Assembly: GCA_004431415.1 (NCBI GenBank)
Contig: QPMI01000647.1
Span: 62,001 to 126,000 of the forward strand
DNA from: Cyanophora paradoxa
Lineage: Eukaryota > Glaucocystophyceae > Cyanophorales > Cyanophoraceae
Reading direction: 5' to 3'
Length of the DNA stretch: 64,000 nucleotides
The notes under the pieces: generated by a model
Databases searched by the model: none
What the model was told of the DNA's origin: nothing
What the model saw: only the letters and a program-made list of their open reading frames with translations
Shown here: positions 51,701-63,205 of the stretch, one piece after another
Numbering within the stretch: the stretch's first letter is position 1
Layout of the letters: each line of letters starts with the position of its first letter
Translations under genes and position numbers: made by a program

Positions 51701-54700
51701 GCAGGATGCGGGAGGCGGGGCGGACGCTTCAGCCGGCGCAGCGGGCGGAGGTCATGCGGGCCTTCGAGGCGGGCGGCACGCCGCTCTTCTTGCGGCTTTG
51801 CTGGGACGAGGCCCGCCGCTGGCGCAGCTCCGAGACGGGCCGCATCGCCGCGCGGGACGCCGCCGCTCTCTGCGAGCGCCTCTTCGAGCGCCTGGAGGCG
51901 AAGTACGGCCGCCCGATCGTGGCGGCCGCGCTGGGGCTCGTTACCGTCGCCCGGCGGGGCCTCTCGGAGGCCGAGCTGTCCGACGTGCTGAGCTGCGACG
52001 ACGCGACGCTGGACGCCGTCTTTGCGTGGTGGACGCCGCCCGTGCGGCGCGTGCCCCCGAGCCTGCTCCTCCGCGTCTTCTCGGACCTCGGGCGCGCCCT
52101 CACCGAGCGCGGCTCGGGGGACGCCTCTGGCTCTACCGTCCTCGGCTGGTGCGCGCCCGGCCCGATCGCGAGCCAACGGTCGCGGCATCGGTGACTCTGG
52201 GATTCGCACAGGTACCACCGCCAGTTCGCGGAGGCCGCGGCACGCCGCTACGTCCACTCCGACCCGCAGCGCACGCGGCAGGTGCGAGCGCGCACGCGCA
52301 TTAGGAAGCGCCGCTTCGAGTTTCCTCTGGTTCTGAATTTCTGGATTTCGCGCCCGGCATCGATATCGCGCAGTTGCACGAGCTGCTGGCGGCCTACTTC
52401 GGCGACGCCTTCGCGCGGGGCAAGGAGCACCGCGGCGCGCTGGCGGACCGGCGCCTGGCCCCGCAGCCGCTCTTCCTCGGGGCGGCACCCAACGTGCGGC
52501 GCTGCCTCATGCAGCCGGCACACCTCGCCGCCTGGGGCCAGCTGGCGGCCCTGCTCGACCTCTGCCGGCGCGCCCTTGCCCTTGATTTCAGCGTGGCCGA
52601 ACTCTAAGCGAGCTGACCGCATGCCGGGCCGGGTCTGCACGCAGGGACACCGACTTCCTGGAGGCGTGCGCGCGGGGCGGCTGCGTCCCAAGCCTCCTCT
52701 CCGTCCTGGCCGAGGCCTCGGCGTCGGCCCCGCCCGGCGATCCCGAGCTGCGCGAGGGCTTGGCGGAGGTCGCGGGGTTCCTGGGGCGCCACAGGGGCCT
52801 CCTGGGCGCCCTCCCGGCCCGCGGCTTCCTCCGCCAGCTCGCCGCCAACGAGCGCGACGGGACGGGCCTCGCCCGCCGCGCCCGCGCCGAGCTGGAGGCC
52901 GCCGGCGCCGCGTGGCTCCGCCTCCTCAACAAGCCGGCGGGGCGCGACCCGTGCGCTTTCCTCGTCGAGGGCGTGAACCCGGTGCGACGCGGAGGCCGAT
53001 ATATATATATCGATTTGCTTTTGAAATTGGAGTTTAAAGTTCGACGCAGGCGCGGGGCACGCACCGGGGCGGCAAGGCCCTCGAGGACGCCCTGGGCGGC
53101 AGCTGCTCGGCCATGGACCTACTGGGGGACACCCACGTCGTCGTCGCGAGGTGCCGTCCCGAGCATCTGATGCGAAGCTGGGCTGGGCGGGCCGCGGCTG
53201 ATCGGATGCGGCGTCGCCCTGGCCTGTCGCTCGCGCATGCAGCACCGCGACCGGAGCCGTACTCTGCTTCGACTGGGCCGCGGGCGAGCGCTGGACCGCG
53301 CGGCTCGCGCCGGCGGCCGTGCCCTCGCACCCCGTCCGCGTATCCAACGACGGCGCCCGCGTCGCCGTCGGCCTGCTCGACGTGCGCCGGCCCCACAGCC
53401 AAATTTAAAGCTCACGTGCACAATTGCAATGGATATCAGGCTAGCGCTCCGCCGCCGTGAGATGCTGACTTTGAGCGCGGCGCGGCGCGCCCGCAGTTCC
53501 CCTCGATCGCGGTGCTCTCTATGGAGGACGGACGGCTCCTCGGGACGCTCAGTGCGGGCGGCTTGCACCGCAAGAACGGCTACGGGTGTCCTCGAGCCCG
53601 CCCCCCGAGCCGTCGACGTCCCGGCGAGCGCGGCCTGAGGGGGACACCGCAGGGACCGCCTTGAAGCGCTCTGCTGGAGCGCGGACAGCACCAAGCTCGC
53701 CTCGGTCGGCACCTCGAGCCGCAGCCCCGGCCCGCCCTCGCCTGGCCCGCTTACGCCTCACGCTCGCAATCGCTCCAGGCCGCGACGGGCGACTGCTCGA
53801 GCCGCGAAATCGTGCTCTACGACGCCGTCGCCATGGCGCCGCTCCGCGCCGTGTTCGTGAGCTCTCTGCTTGTTCTTGCCCGGATCCGGATCCGCCGATA
53901 TTCGACCGCCCCCCAACCGATCGCATCGCGATCGATATCGCCCGCGCACGTGCAGACGCTGCGGCCGTCGGGCGGGGCGATGTGGGACATCCACGCGCAC
54001 AGCGTCCTCGGCGCGCACGGGCGCTCGGGCTTTGGCTACGGCAACACGAGGGACGGCAAGCACGTCTTCTACCGCGTTGGCGACGACGAGTGCGCGCCAG
54101 ATCTGTCTTTTCCCCTGCCGCGTCGCACTCTTCAAAAAATATCCTGAGGGTCGACCTCCGCAGGGCGCAGCTGGGCATCGGGAACGGGTACAGCGGGAGC
54201 GAGCTCGAGGGCTTCACGTGCGCTTCGCTTCCCGCTGCGATGCTTCCCTCTCCGCTCGCCGCCCTCTAGATCTGAGCCCGCCCCGCCGCCGCACACGCAT
54301 GCAGGAGGACGCTGGCGGAGTCCTACTGCGGGCGCCTGCGGGTCGTGTCGCGCCAGTTCGGCGCGCAGCGCGTCGTCGCCGTCGCTTCCTTCGGCAACGC
54401 CGCCGGCGCCGGCTCCGGATCCGCCGCCCCGCGCATCCTCTGCGTGCTGGGCGAGGAAGGCCCCGTCCACGGGGCGGCCGTCGAGCCGCTGGCGGGCCGC
54501 CCCGGCGTCCTTCGCGCCGTCGTCGTCCGCCATCCGGAGGCGTCTGTGCCGACCCTCCTCGAGTTCGACGAGGCGGCGCCGGGCGCCCCCGCTGGCGCGG
54601 TGGACCTGGCGGAGGTCGGCATCAAGGACCCCGGCGCCCTCGAGTGGGCTTCGCGGCTGCGGCTCCCGCGGGCGCGCCCCGCGGGACGACTGGTCGGCCA

Positions 54701-57509
54701 CGCCAGCAGCATTACGGCGATGCGCCTCGCGGAGGGCGGCCGCCGCCTCGCCACGTTCGACAGGCGCGACCTCCGCGGCTGGGACCTCGAGCAGGTGCTT
54801 TTCGCATGGATCAACTCGCGAGCGAGCGAGCGCTGGCCCTGGCCCTGGCCTCACGGATCTACGCATGCGCGCGCAGGTGAACCTCCAGGACTGCGAAGGG
54901 GGCGACGCGACGATGCAGGGGGGGCCCCCGCCGGCCCTCGTCGCCGCCGCGCCGCTCGCCGGCGGCGGCGGCGCGAGCCTCGTCGCCAGCCTGCGCGCCC
55001 CGGCGACCTCTCCCTCGTCCGCTGCGGCGGCGGAGCCGCCGCGGCCGCGGCCGTCGTGCGGCTCTACGATGCGACGGCGCGCGAGGCCCGCGCCGCCGCC
55101 TCCGCGCTCCTCGAGCTCCCCGCCGGTGGAAGAGACGGCTGCGCCACCGCCCTCTACGCGGCCGCCACGGACCGCGGCTCCCTGCGCTTCCTCCGCGTCG
55201 AGGCCCCCGCCGGGGCGCCGCGCCCCGCGCCGGGCCCCCGCCGACCTGCAGCTCGGCCTCCCGCCCCGCTGGTCGCCCTCGAGCTCGCCCCGGGCCCCTC
55301 CGCCGGTGCGCGCGGGCCGGGCGCGCCGGGGCGCCCGCGATCCGCCCTCCGAATTCCGCAGAGCTCGTCCAGGTCTTCGTCGGGCTCGAGGGTGCGCCCC
55401 CCTTTTATTCCGCGCACTTTCGCACCACCTTTGAATTTCGCGCACTTTCGCACCGCTGAGCCTCTCCCCGCAGACGGCGGCGTGCACGCGTTCCTTGTCC
55501 GCCTCCCGCCGGCCGGCGCCGGCGCCGGCCCTGCAGCTGCTGCGCTCGAGCCCGGCGCCCGCCGGGCGTCCTGGTTCCACGGCGCCCCCGTCGCCCGCAT
55601 TGCCGCCAGCACCGCCGTCGAGGTGCCGCCTTCAAGCTTCTCGCCGCTCTTCCCCTTGAGCTTCCCCCGCCATCGCCTCTGACACTGGCCCCAGGGCGGG
55701 CGGCCGCGGACGAGCGTGGCGTCGCTGGCGTACGACGGGACGCTCGTCCTCGCGGCGCTGGGCCCGCGCCCCGCCGACTGCTCCGCCGCCCTGCTCGACC
55801 GCTTCGAGGTGCGCCCCGGCTCGGGGTCGGCGGGCGGGGCGGGGCAGGGCGGGGCGGGGCGGCGTGGGGCGTAGATCTGACCGGGTCGTGGGCGGCTTGG
55901 CGCAGATCTCGGCGGCCGACGGGACGCCGGCGCTGGCGATCGGGCGGGGCGCGTCCCCGCTGGTCGCCGCCGCGGCCGGCGCGGAGCTGCGCCTGTACGC
56001 CGCGGGCCCCGACGTCGACGGCGGCCGCGCTGCGCGGCGCTGCGGGCCACTCGGGCCGGGTCGCCGCGCTGGACTTCGCCGCGGGCGGCGCGCTCGTCTC
56101 GGTCGGCGCCGACGGCGCGGCGCTCGTGTGGGACCCCGCGCGCCACGCGGCCCCCGCGCGGCGCCTGGCGCTCTGGCACGTGGCCGGCTGTGAGGTGCCG
56201 GTCTTCGGTGGGGCGGCCGTCTTGACGGCGGCCCCCAGCGACGGCGAGCCGGTCGCCAAGCTCGAGGTGCGCATCCTCTCTTCCACTTACGACTCCGCCC
56301 TGAGGTCCCCGGCAGATCGTGGACGTCGCTGGAATCCCCGCGGCGGGCGACGCCGACGCCGCCTCCGACGCCGCCGCCGGCGGCTGGCCCGAGGCGGCCG
56401 GCCCCGCGCTGGCCGCCTCGCCCGGGCTCTCCTACGCCGCCCTCGCGGCGTCCTTCGCGAAGCGCTTCTCCATCTCCGTCGGCGAGCGCTGCCACATGGA
56501 CCAGCCGGCCTGCTGGTCCGGATCCGCCGCGACCGCGACCGCCTGCCCTGTGTCTTAAGCTTTAATTTCTTCTTTAGGATGCAGAACTGGCGCGACTTCC
56601 CTGAGACGGTGCCGCCGTGCACGTACGCCGCGATCTACGAGGTGCGCATGCCTTAAAACATGCACGGCCGGCCGGCCGGCCGGCCGACGCGGCCGACGCG
56701 GCTCTCGGGCAGCTGGAGGTGACCGAGGAGACGCGGGCGGACGGCCTCGTGCTCTTCGCGGGGGCCCTACGGGACGTCGCCTGCGCCGCCGAGCCGAGCG
56801 CTTACCTCGGCGAGTGCCGCGGCACCGACTACGACCCGTGCGCCCGCCGGCCCGGTCATCAAATTCGCTGCCCCGGCGCGCGCCGGCTCCTGCGCCCGCC
56901 GACTCGCCCTCCCCAGGCTGTCGTTCAACCGGCACGTGGACGAGGACGAGCAGATGGCGCTCTGCGGTAGCGGTGCGCCCCGGCCCGGCTCGGCCCGGCC
57001 CGCGCTCGAGCTCGAGCTCTGCACAAATTCGAGGGAGAGGCGATGCATATATATTGACCGGCGGCGCGCGCGGCAGGGTGGAGCGAGGTGCCGCAGAACC
57101 CCTTCCGCGTGCTGCGGGCCGGCCGCCTGCTCCTCGGCCTCCACCAGTCGAAGGACGCCGGCTGGAAGAGCGGCTACGGGTTCGGCGCCGCGCGGGTCCG
57201 TACGCGTCCGACTCCGCTCGCGATCGCGATCGCGATCGCGTTCGCGCGCACGCGTACCCCGATGCTGATCGCGAGCCGGCGCCAGGTCTGCCCGGCGCCT
57301 TCGGTCTCGTCCGAGGATGGCCGCGACGCCCCCTCTGCCGCCCGCGCCCGTGGTCGGAGGCCTTCCCTCTCGGAATCTGTACCCCCCGCCGTACAACTGC
57401 CTGTGCTGACCGCATCTGCCGCCGCGCAGCGTCTGGGCGCCCCGTGCCCGCCATGGCGGTCAATGCCGTGGCCGCTGGCGCCCACGTCGACGGCCCCTCG
57501 GCGGCGTAG
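48762..57509 (+). CDS. NWD1-like protein: DUF4062-type N-terminus, NACHT NTPase, WD40 repeats
   Basis: The N-terminal family signature is spread over exons: RVLRVFFSST (about 49.4 kb), ESERNDLLEDVFSYL and AVDM|RWGVSSESVDG (intron 49658-49730 checked by frame). Then come DHDVTDICIDEV, FVFFAGDKYGYRPLP and YARDDNAVPPAYALW (50.2 kb). This is the pattern of NWD1, NPHP3 and TEP1-type proteins. The NTPase has Walker A LVGASGAGKSSVMAA (about 51.15 kb) and Walker B LFVILDALDQLSDEQ (about 51.43 kb). WD40-like units follow from 53 kb (LVGHASSITAMRLAEGGRRL, GHSGRVAALDFAAGGALVSV, GADGAALVWDP). The end reads VNAVAAGAHVDGPSAA. The proposed start MGCRYSKHG has the form of an N-myristoylation plus palmitoylation signal, but the first exon junction could not be resolved. 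Such proteins are signal-responsive scaffolds. No partner can be inferred. Confidence 0.78.
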
Positions 57510-58716
57510 AACCTCTGCGCAGGCCGACATCCTTAAACTTGCTTCGAATTGCGATGAACCGCCGGGACTGCATTCGTGCTTGTAGGTTTCTAGATCTTCC
57601 GTTTCATTCCCTTTCATTCCTAGCTATAGCTATAGCTATAGCCTGCACAGCTTTTCCAATCTCATGACGATTATCATTAGCTACAGCTGCGGATGCATCC
57701 GCAGCTGTAATCATGATATCGATCATCTAACCGAACGTTAACCATGTCAATGCGCCCTTTCGTTTCCTTCAATTTCATGCCATGCCGATAGCATGTTTCT
57801 AAATTTGCACAGCTTTTCCAAATACGATTCCATGATCATATGCATTGATATCGATGATCATGATTAACTGCAGTTGCAAAGGCATCAGTGTCCGTTAGTT
57901 ACACGACCCACATGTTCGTTTTACGGCGCACGCAATCGCGTTTCAGTGCACAGTATGTACTAAGCATCAGATCTGCTGCTTCGAATTGCGTTAGAGTGCA
58001 CAGTACACGTAGCTCTAGAGCTCTACATACACAGCTCGAGACCTAGACCATTAGCTAGACCGCAGGAGGACCATCATGAACCGCGCTACGGTAGATAGAT
58101 AGTTAGCGCTAGCTATAGTGACCTGATCATCATGAACCTGATTAAGCAGTAGTAGACCTGAACCTAGCTTAGCGAGCTAGCTGGAGCAGTAGTTAATGAT
58201 CGAATTCGATTCAGAACCAAAGGCCCGAGATCAAGATTCAATCCAAGGCTGCAGTCATTATCACCGATCGAGACTTCATGCGTCGATGTCAACGGCGTCA
58301 TCTTGCGGCGCTAGCTGCAGCTGCGCATGCGGCGTTCAAAGAAATCGATCATGAATTCGTCGAAGGCCTGTCTTAACTGGCCAACTGTTGGATCCGGAGT
58401 TCGAAGCGTTCGGGACTATAGCTGAGCGTGGAAGCGTCCTCAACTCGGCGACAGCGTCGGACATGTACAGCGCACGAGCAAGCTGTTCCTGAACCGGGCT
58501 GTCCTCTCTCATGCCTAGCGGCTGCAATATCGCTAACTAACACACTAACACATAATCGTTATCACTGAATAGCTAGCTAGCGAGCTATAGCCCGGGGCGT
58601 CTCAAACTCTGCGCCGACGGATGCGGGGACTCCGGGATTGGGGTGCGGGGGGTGCGGGGGGGGGGGGGGGGGGCGGGGGGGGGGGGGGCGATCAGGCGTC
58701 CAGCTCACGATCACGA
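57510..58716. other. A/T-richer intergenic region with palindromes
   Basis: No gene is supported. It contains AGCTATAGCTATAGCTATAG at about 57622, and a 26-bp perfect palindrome at 57683-57708 centred on GGATGCATCC. There are two diverged copies of a GCACAGCTTTTCCAA-led segment (57644 and 57810), and many GATCATGATC motifs. A 63-codon minus-strand frame near 58336-58527 has no features that would mark it as real. A G-rich run lies at 58658-58689. Confidence 0.45.
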
Positions 58717-60303
58717 TCAGGCGTCCAGCTCCGGTTTGGGCAGGGCCCGCCGCGCCCACGCGTCCCGCAGGCTGGCCGCCTCGCCCCGCCGCCCCCTCGA
58801 CTCGTACCTGATCATGATCATGAGCCCAAAGCAAAACGTTAACAAGCGCGCGCTAAGCCGCAAGTCTCTAGATAGATCTCAGACGCAAAAGCAAAAGCAC
58901 CATCTTAGCACCATCTATAGCTAAGCTTCTAATAAGAACTGTACGTATAATACTCAAGCACCATCTGAGGCCCTCGTCGTAGAAGGCCTCGGCGGCCGGC
59001 TCCCAGTCCAGCGCGAAGAGGAGCCGGAGGCCCCTCGGGAGGGGCCCGCCCGTGAGGCTCCTCACCAGCCTGCGCGCGCAGGTCGGCGTCAGCGTCGGCG
59101 GCCGATCGATATCGCGAGCCCGAGCAGCGGAGGAGGAGAAGTAGCCTAGAATGGCATACATATGTATATAGGATGGCGAGATCGAGATAGCCTGACTTTA
59201 AGATCTAAGAGGGGAGCGTGCGGGTGCCCGGGCCGGGGCGGGCCTGCAGAGGTCGGCGGCGGAGCAGCGGAGGAGGCTCCCTCGATGGACGGAGCAGGAA
59301 CGAACAGGTCGGCGTCGACGTCGGCGGCCGGCCGCGAGCGGAGATCTAGAGGGCCGACGAAGTACTAGTATCCTATAGCTAACACCGCATCTAAGAGGAT
59401 ATCGGCGGGCGGAGCAGGGGCGGGCCTAACATGGCATTCTAACATGGCAGTAATTTTTAAGAATATCCTAACATGGCATCTAATTTAGAAGAGGGGAGCG
59501 GGAGCCCGGGGCGAGCTAACGAGCCTGCAGAGGTCGGCGGCGGAGCAGCGGAGGAGGAGAAGTAGCCTAAAATGGCATATGTATATAGGATGGCGAGCTC
59601 GAGATCTAGATAGCCTGACTTTAAGATCTAAGAGGATATCGATGGGCGGGGCGGGGGGCGGGCCTGCAGAGGTCGGCGGCGGAGCAGCGGAGGAGGCTCC
59701 GGGCGTCCAGCTGGAGGCCCCGGAGCACCTCCACGTCCCTGCGGGCGGAAGAATTAGACATGAACAGAACTAAGAATCTGATGGAGCTGCTGAGCGGAGC
59801 GGAGCAGAAAAGAGGCGGACTCGTCGCTTATAAATTAGAAGCTTATATACAGTTCTTATAAGAAGCTTAGATGGCGCTAGACTATTATGTAGGCTTCAGT
59901 ACTAGTTCTTGTTAGGAGCAGATCTAGAAAAGGGGCGGACGCGTCGGGCAGCTGCCGCCTGGCGAGGAGCGTTGCTTCGAGGTAGGCCCAGACCCCTTCG
60001 TGCCCAAGGGACAAGACGTCGGCGCCGGCCGCTCTGGACGTAGATGGAGACCCGCGAAACACTTAGTTAGCACATGGACGAAGGCTGAAACAGTATCAGC
60101 TGCAGAAGAGAAAGAGCGCACGGGTGGGCACGGGCATGCATATGGCCATGGGCGGCCTCGACTGGCGCTGGCGTTGCCGGCGGACCGAAATGCGGAGGCG
60201 GCTGCGGCCTCTGCACGTGGCCAGGAGACGCGAGCGGCCCGGCCGAAGCGCACGGGGCTGCAGCTGCGGGCAGCTGCAGGCCGTCCGCGGCCGTTGAGGC
60301 CAC
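58717..60303 (-). CDS. Multi-exon gene of unknown function with repeated exon
   Basis: The proposed start is MASTAADGLQLPAAAAP at 60303. Later pieces are GADVLSLGHEGVWAYLEATL and RRQLPDASAPF (about 60.0-59.93 kb), then RDVEVLRGLQLDARSLLRCS and AADLCR (about 59.7 kb). TGGPLPRGLRLLFALDWEPA and AEAFYDEGLR follow (59.06-58.96 kb). The terminal exon is YESRGRRGEAASLRDAWARR with a stop at 58717. Helical repeat-like character is suggested by Leu/Ala spacing, but I recognise no family. The exon encoding LLRCSAADLCR has two further copies at 59.25 and 59.54 kb in a tandem array. It starts 86 bases from the DOT1-like stop. Confidence 0.45.
59125..59710. repeat. Tandem array carrying copies of an exon
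   Basis: Units share GGAGGAGAAGTAGCCTA, ATGGCATA, TATATAGGATGGCGAG, AGCCTGACTTTAAGATCTAA and CCTGCAGAGGTCGGCGGCGG. Fuller copies are at about 59125-59285 and 59550-59700, with a partial middle copy at 59400-59560. Each complete unit includes the LLRCSAADLCR-coding segment (minus strand) with its GC-type donor. Confidence 0.8.
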
Positions 60304-60388
60304 GTCGCCTCGGGCCCCGCGATCAACGCCGGCGCCGGCCGCGGCGGCGCCCTCCGCCTCGAATTCGAATTCGTCCTGACGTGACGTT

Positions 60389-63205
60389 TCAGAAAATCCA
60401 GAAATGCTGGTGCGAGCGGCGGATCCGGAGGCTCGCCCGGAGCCAGCGCACCTCGAGCTCGTTGATGATCTCGACGGTGATGTCGTCGTCGTCTTCGTCG
60501 TCGCTCTCTGCTGCCGCGGTCGCGTCCCGCGAGCTCGAGCTCGAGGCCGCTGCGGGCTGCGGCTGCGCGTGCTGCGCCTCCAAATCTGCTGCGCTCAAGC
60601 ACGCCGCTTGCCCGACTTGTTCGGCCTGTTCGGCTCGCTCGGCCGGGACGCAGATGCCGCCGCCGCCCACCTCTAGATCTTGCAAGATGCCGTCCTCCGA
60701 CGGCTCTGACGGCTCTGAGTGTGAGATGCGCGCACAGGCGCCGCGAGGCCCGAACGGACTGCTCACCGGCACCGGTACCCCGCTTTGATCCCCCCGCGGC
60801 CCGCCCATCCAGCTCGCCGCCCGTTTCGGTCCACGGCCGGCTCGAGCTCCAGCGGCGGTCGCGATCGACGACGTACACGAAGCCCTCCTAAAGAGACGTG
60901 TCAGATTTGATACTAGAAATCAGATTAGAAATCTGATTAGCTACTGATAAGATTAGATTAGGATGAACGTTAACAGAGATCGCGATCGTGAGCGCGGATC
61001 CGGAGCACGTGCGGAGCGCTCATGCTAGAGCGCCGCGCTCACCATTCGCTTGGCGGTCCAGCTGACGACGCCCTCCTGCGTGCAGAAGTGGCGGAAGGGC
61101 CACCGGAAGATGTGGAGCGGCGAGCCGGCCTGCGCGCGCGCGCGCGAGCAGAGGTCAACGGGGGCGTGGCGATGCGCAAGCGAGCTGGCCGTGCGAGGCC
61201 AGGGGCCCGGGCTGCACGCACGAAGAAGCCCGAATGGGGCTTGTACTTCTTGTCCAGGTGCCGGAGCGTAAGGAGCTGCGATCGGCCCAATCGAAGTCAG
61301 AGGCCGACAACGTTAACACTCACATGAGGTGCTGGGCGGAGACCATAGTCTTGTCGGCAAGCGTCGCCTTGAACCGGTCGAGGATCTTTTGGGACAACTC
61401 CTCGGGAAACGCGAGGTTGGCCATGAAGATTTTTGAGTACCTGACGTCGCCGCTAGTTAAAGAATGGAAGATAATCTAGAATTAGATTATAATTAGAAGG
61501 TTTTGGGGCCTCTGGGAGTGTTTGCAGTAACTGGCGATCGCGACGCCGCGCTTTCCGGGGCGCAGGCCCGCAAGGGCGGCGGGCCGGGGCGGAGAGCACA
61601 GGCTTCGGGGCCGGACGCGCGCACCCCTCGAAGCCGCTGTGGTCCGAGGCGTCCCCGCAGTGGAACTCGCACTCGCCCGCCTCGATCCCGTTCTCCGCCA
61701 TCAGCTGCGCGCCCGGGGGGAGTCAGGCCTCATTTTTGAGATCTAAGAGGCATACAAAAACTTATATTTAGATGGGGTGGGGGGGGGGGGGGGCGAGGAG
61801 GGGGTGGGGTGGGGTGGGTGGGTGGGGGGGGGGGGGGGGCAGGGCAGGGCAGCCTCTTCTTTCTAGAAGCTAAGGGAGTGGCGGGGGGGGGGGGGGGGGG
61901 TGGGGGGGGGATGGGGGGGTCCGGGGGGGCTGGGGCGCACCCTGTTGAAGTGCGGGAGTACACTCATGGATGCTTGGTGGAGGTCGGCTCGGACCTCGAT
62001 GCCGACCGCGCGGCAGCCCACCAGCGCCGCCACCTGCGCGCGTACGCAGTGTCAGGGAAGAAGCAGAGTCGCGGCTCCATCCGTCGAGTCACCTGGAAGA
62101 CGACGTTGCCCCAGCCGCAGCCGATGTCGAGGAAGACGTCGTCCTTCGTCAGCTTGAGCTCCTTGATGATCTGCCGGCGGCGCGGTTGGCGGACAGCGGG
62201 CGGGGGACGCGGGCGGCAGAGTACTAGTCCGCTGCGGGCTCGCACGTCGACGCACGATGCGGACGAAGGGCGAGAGGACCTCGCCGTAGACCTCCCTCGA
62301 GAACGGCGTGTACTGCTTGACGATGCTCCCGTCCCAGTTCGCCAGGCGGTCCTGCGCCAGGGAAGACAGGCGGGGGGAAGGGGGTGGGGAAGCGGGGGGG
62401 GAGCGGATCAGGGACCGCGGGCCGAGCGGCGCGAACGCGGACGAGGGGGGCGCACGGCCTCGCTCATCAGCGCCTCGAGCTGAGTCGGCCGGGCGTAGGG
62501 CGCGCTGGGAGGGGCTCAGCGCGCGGGGGCGAGGGTGGGGGCGATCGCGAGCAGCCAAGGCGCGCGGGCGGCGCACCGGCCCCAGGCGCAGCCGTGGGGG
62601 AGCTTGGCTGATCGGATGTGGACCTTGGGCGGCTCTGGGGAAGGGGCCCGGCCCGGGGCCGAGCCCCAGCCGAGGGCGCGCTTCTTGGGGGCCGAGGAGT
62701 CGGGTCCGGATCCGGCGGAGGAGCCGGCGGGCGGGTCCGCGCCCTCCTCCTCCTCCCCGTCCTCCGTCTCGCTGCCCGACTCGTCCGCGTCGCGATCGTC
62801 GAGCTCCTCATCCGCGTATCCCTTCCACGACCTCCGCTTCTGCCGCTCGCTCGGCCCCCCCTCCGCTTCGCTCTCGCTGGCCGTGGACTGCTCCTCGGCC
62901 TGCTCCTCGGCCCTACGCCGCCTCCGGTGCGGCGCTGCGGCCATCGGGGACGTCGCTACGCCCGAGCGCTCGAGCGTTGGGGCCAAGGTCCGGCGATGAG
63001 CCTTCCGAACGCGGAAGTCCGGGCTGCAGCTGACGGAGCGCGACGAACGGCGCGGGCCGCCCGACGGCGAGCGCGGAGCGTCCGGCTTCGGCTGCAAGCG
63101 CAAGGACGATCGGCCGCGGCTGCTATGAGGCGACTGTGGCTGCGCCCCCCGCGCCAGCTGTCTCGGCCGCAGCGTTGGCGTGTGAGCTCGACCGGTCTTC
63201 TCCAT
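60389..63205 (-). CDS. DOT1-family histone lysine methyltransferase-like protein
   Basis: A basic and acidic low-complexity N-terminus (MEKTGRAHTPTLRPRQ..., DDRDADESGSETEDGEEEEG) is followed by the methyltransferase fold. Two G(T)GCGC-type introns join LEALMSEA to DRLANWDGSIVKQYTPFSRE, then VYGEVLSPFVRIV. The SAM-binding motif is FLDIGCGWGNVVFQVT (about 62.12 kb), then ALVGCRAVGIEVRADLHQAS. Next come AENGIEAGECEFHCGDASD and FMANLAFPEELSQKILDRF with ADKTMVS. Their order and spacing match DOT1, which methylates H3 Lys79 on nucleosomes. The usual DLGSG is DIGCG and the NN pair is AN here, so substrate and activity are not certain. After the fold, HIFRWPFRHFCTQEGVVSWT and an acidic tail (ESDDEDDDDITVEIINELE) precede the stop at 60389. 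The Arg/Lys-rich N-terminus suits nuclear location. Confidence 0.82.

Noticed and set aside
50600-52700. Prokaryotic-type STAND or antiviral NTPase
   Set aside because: The NACHT domain is preceded by an RWGV/YGYRP-type N-terminus and followed by WD40 repeats across many introns, which fits the eukaryotic NWD1/TEP1-type family rather than a defence island.
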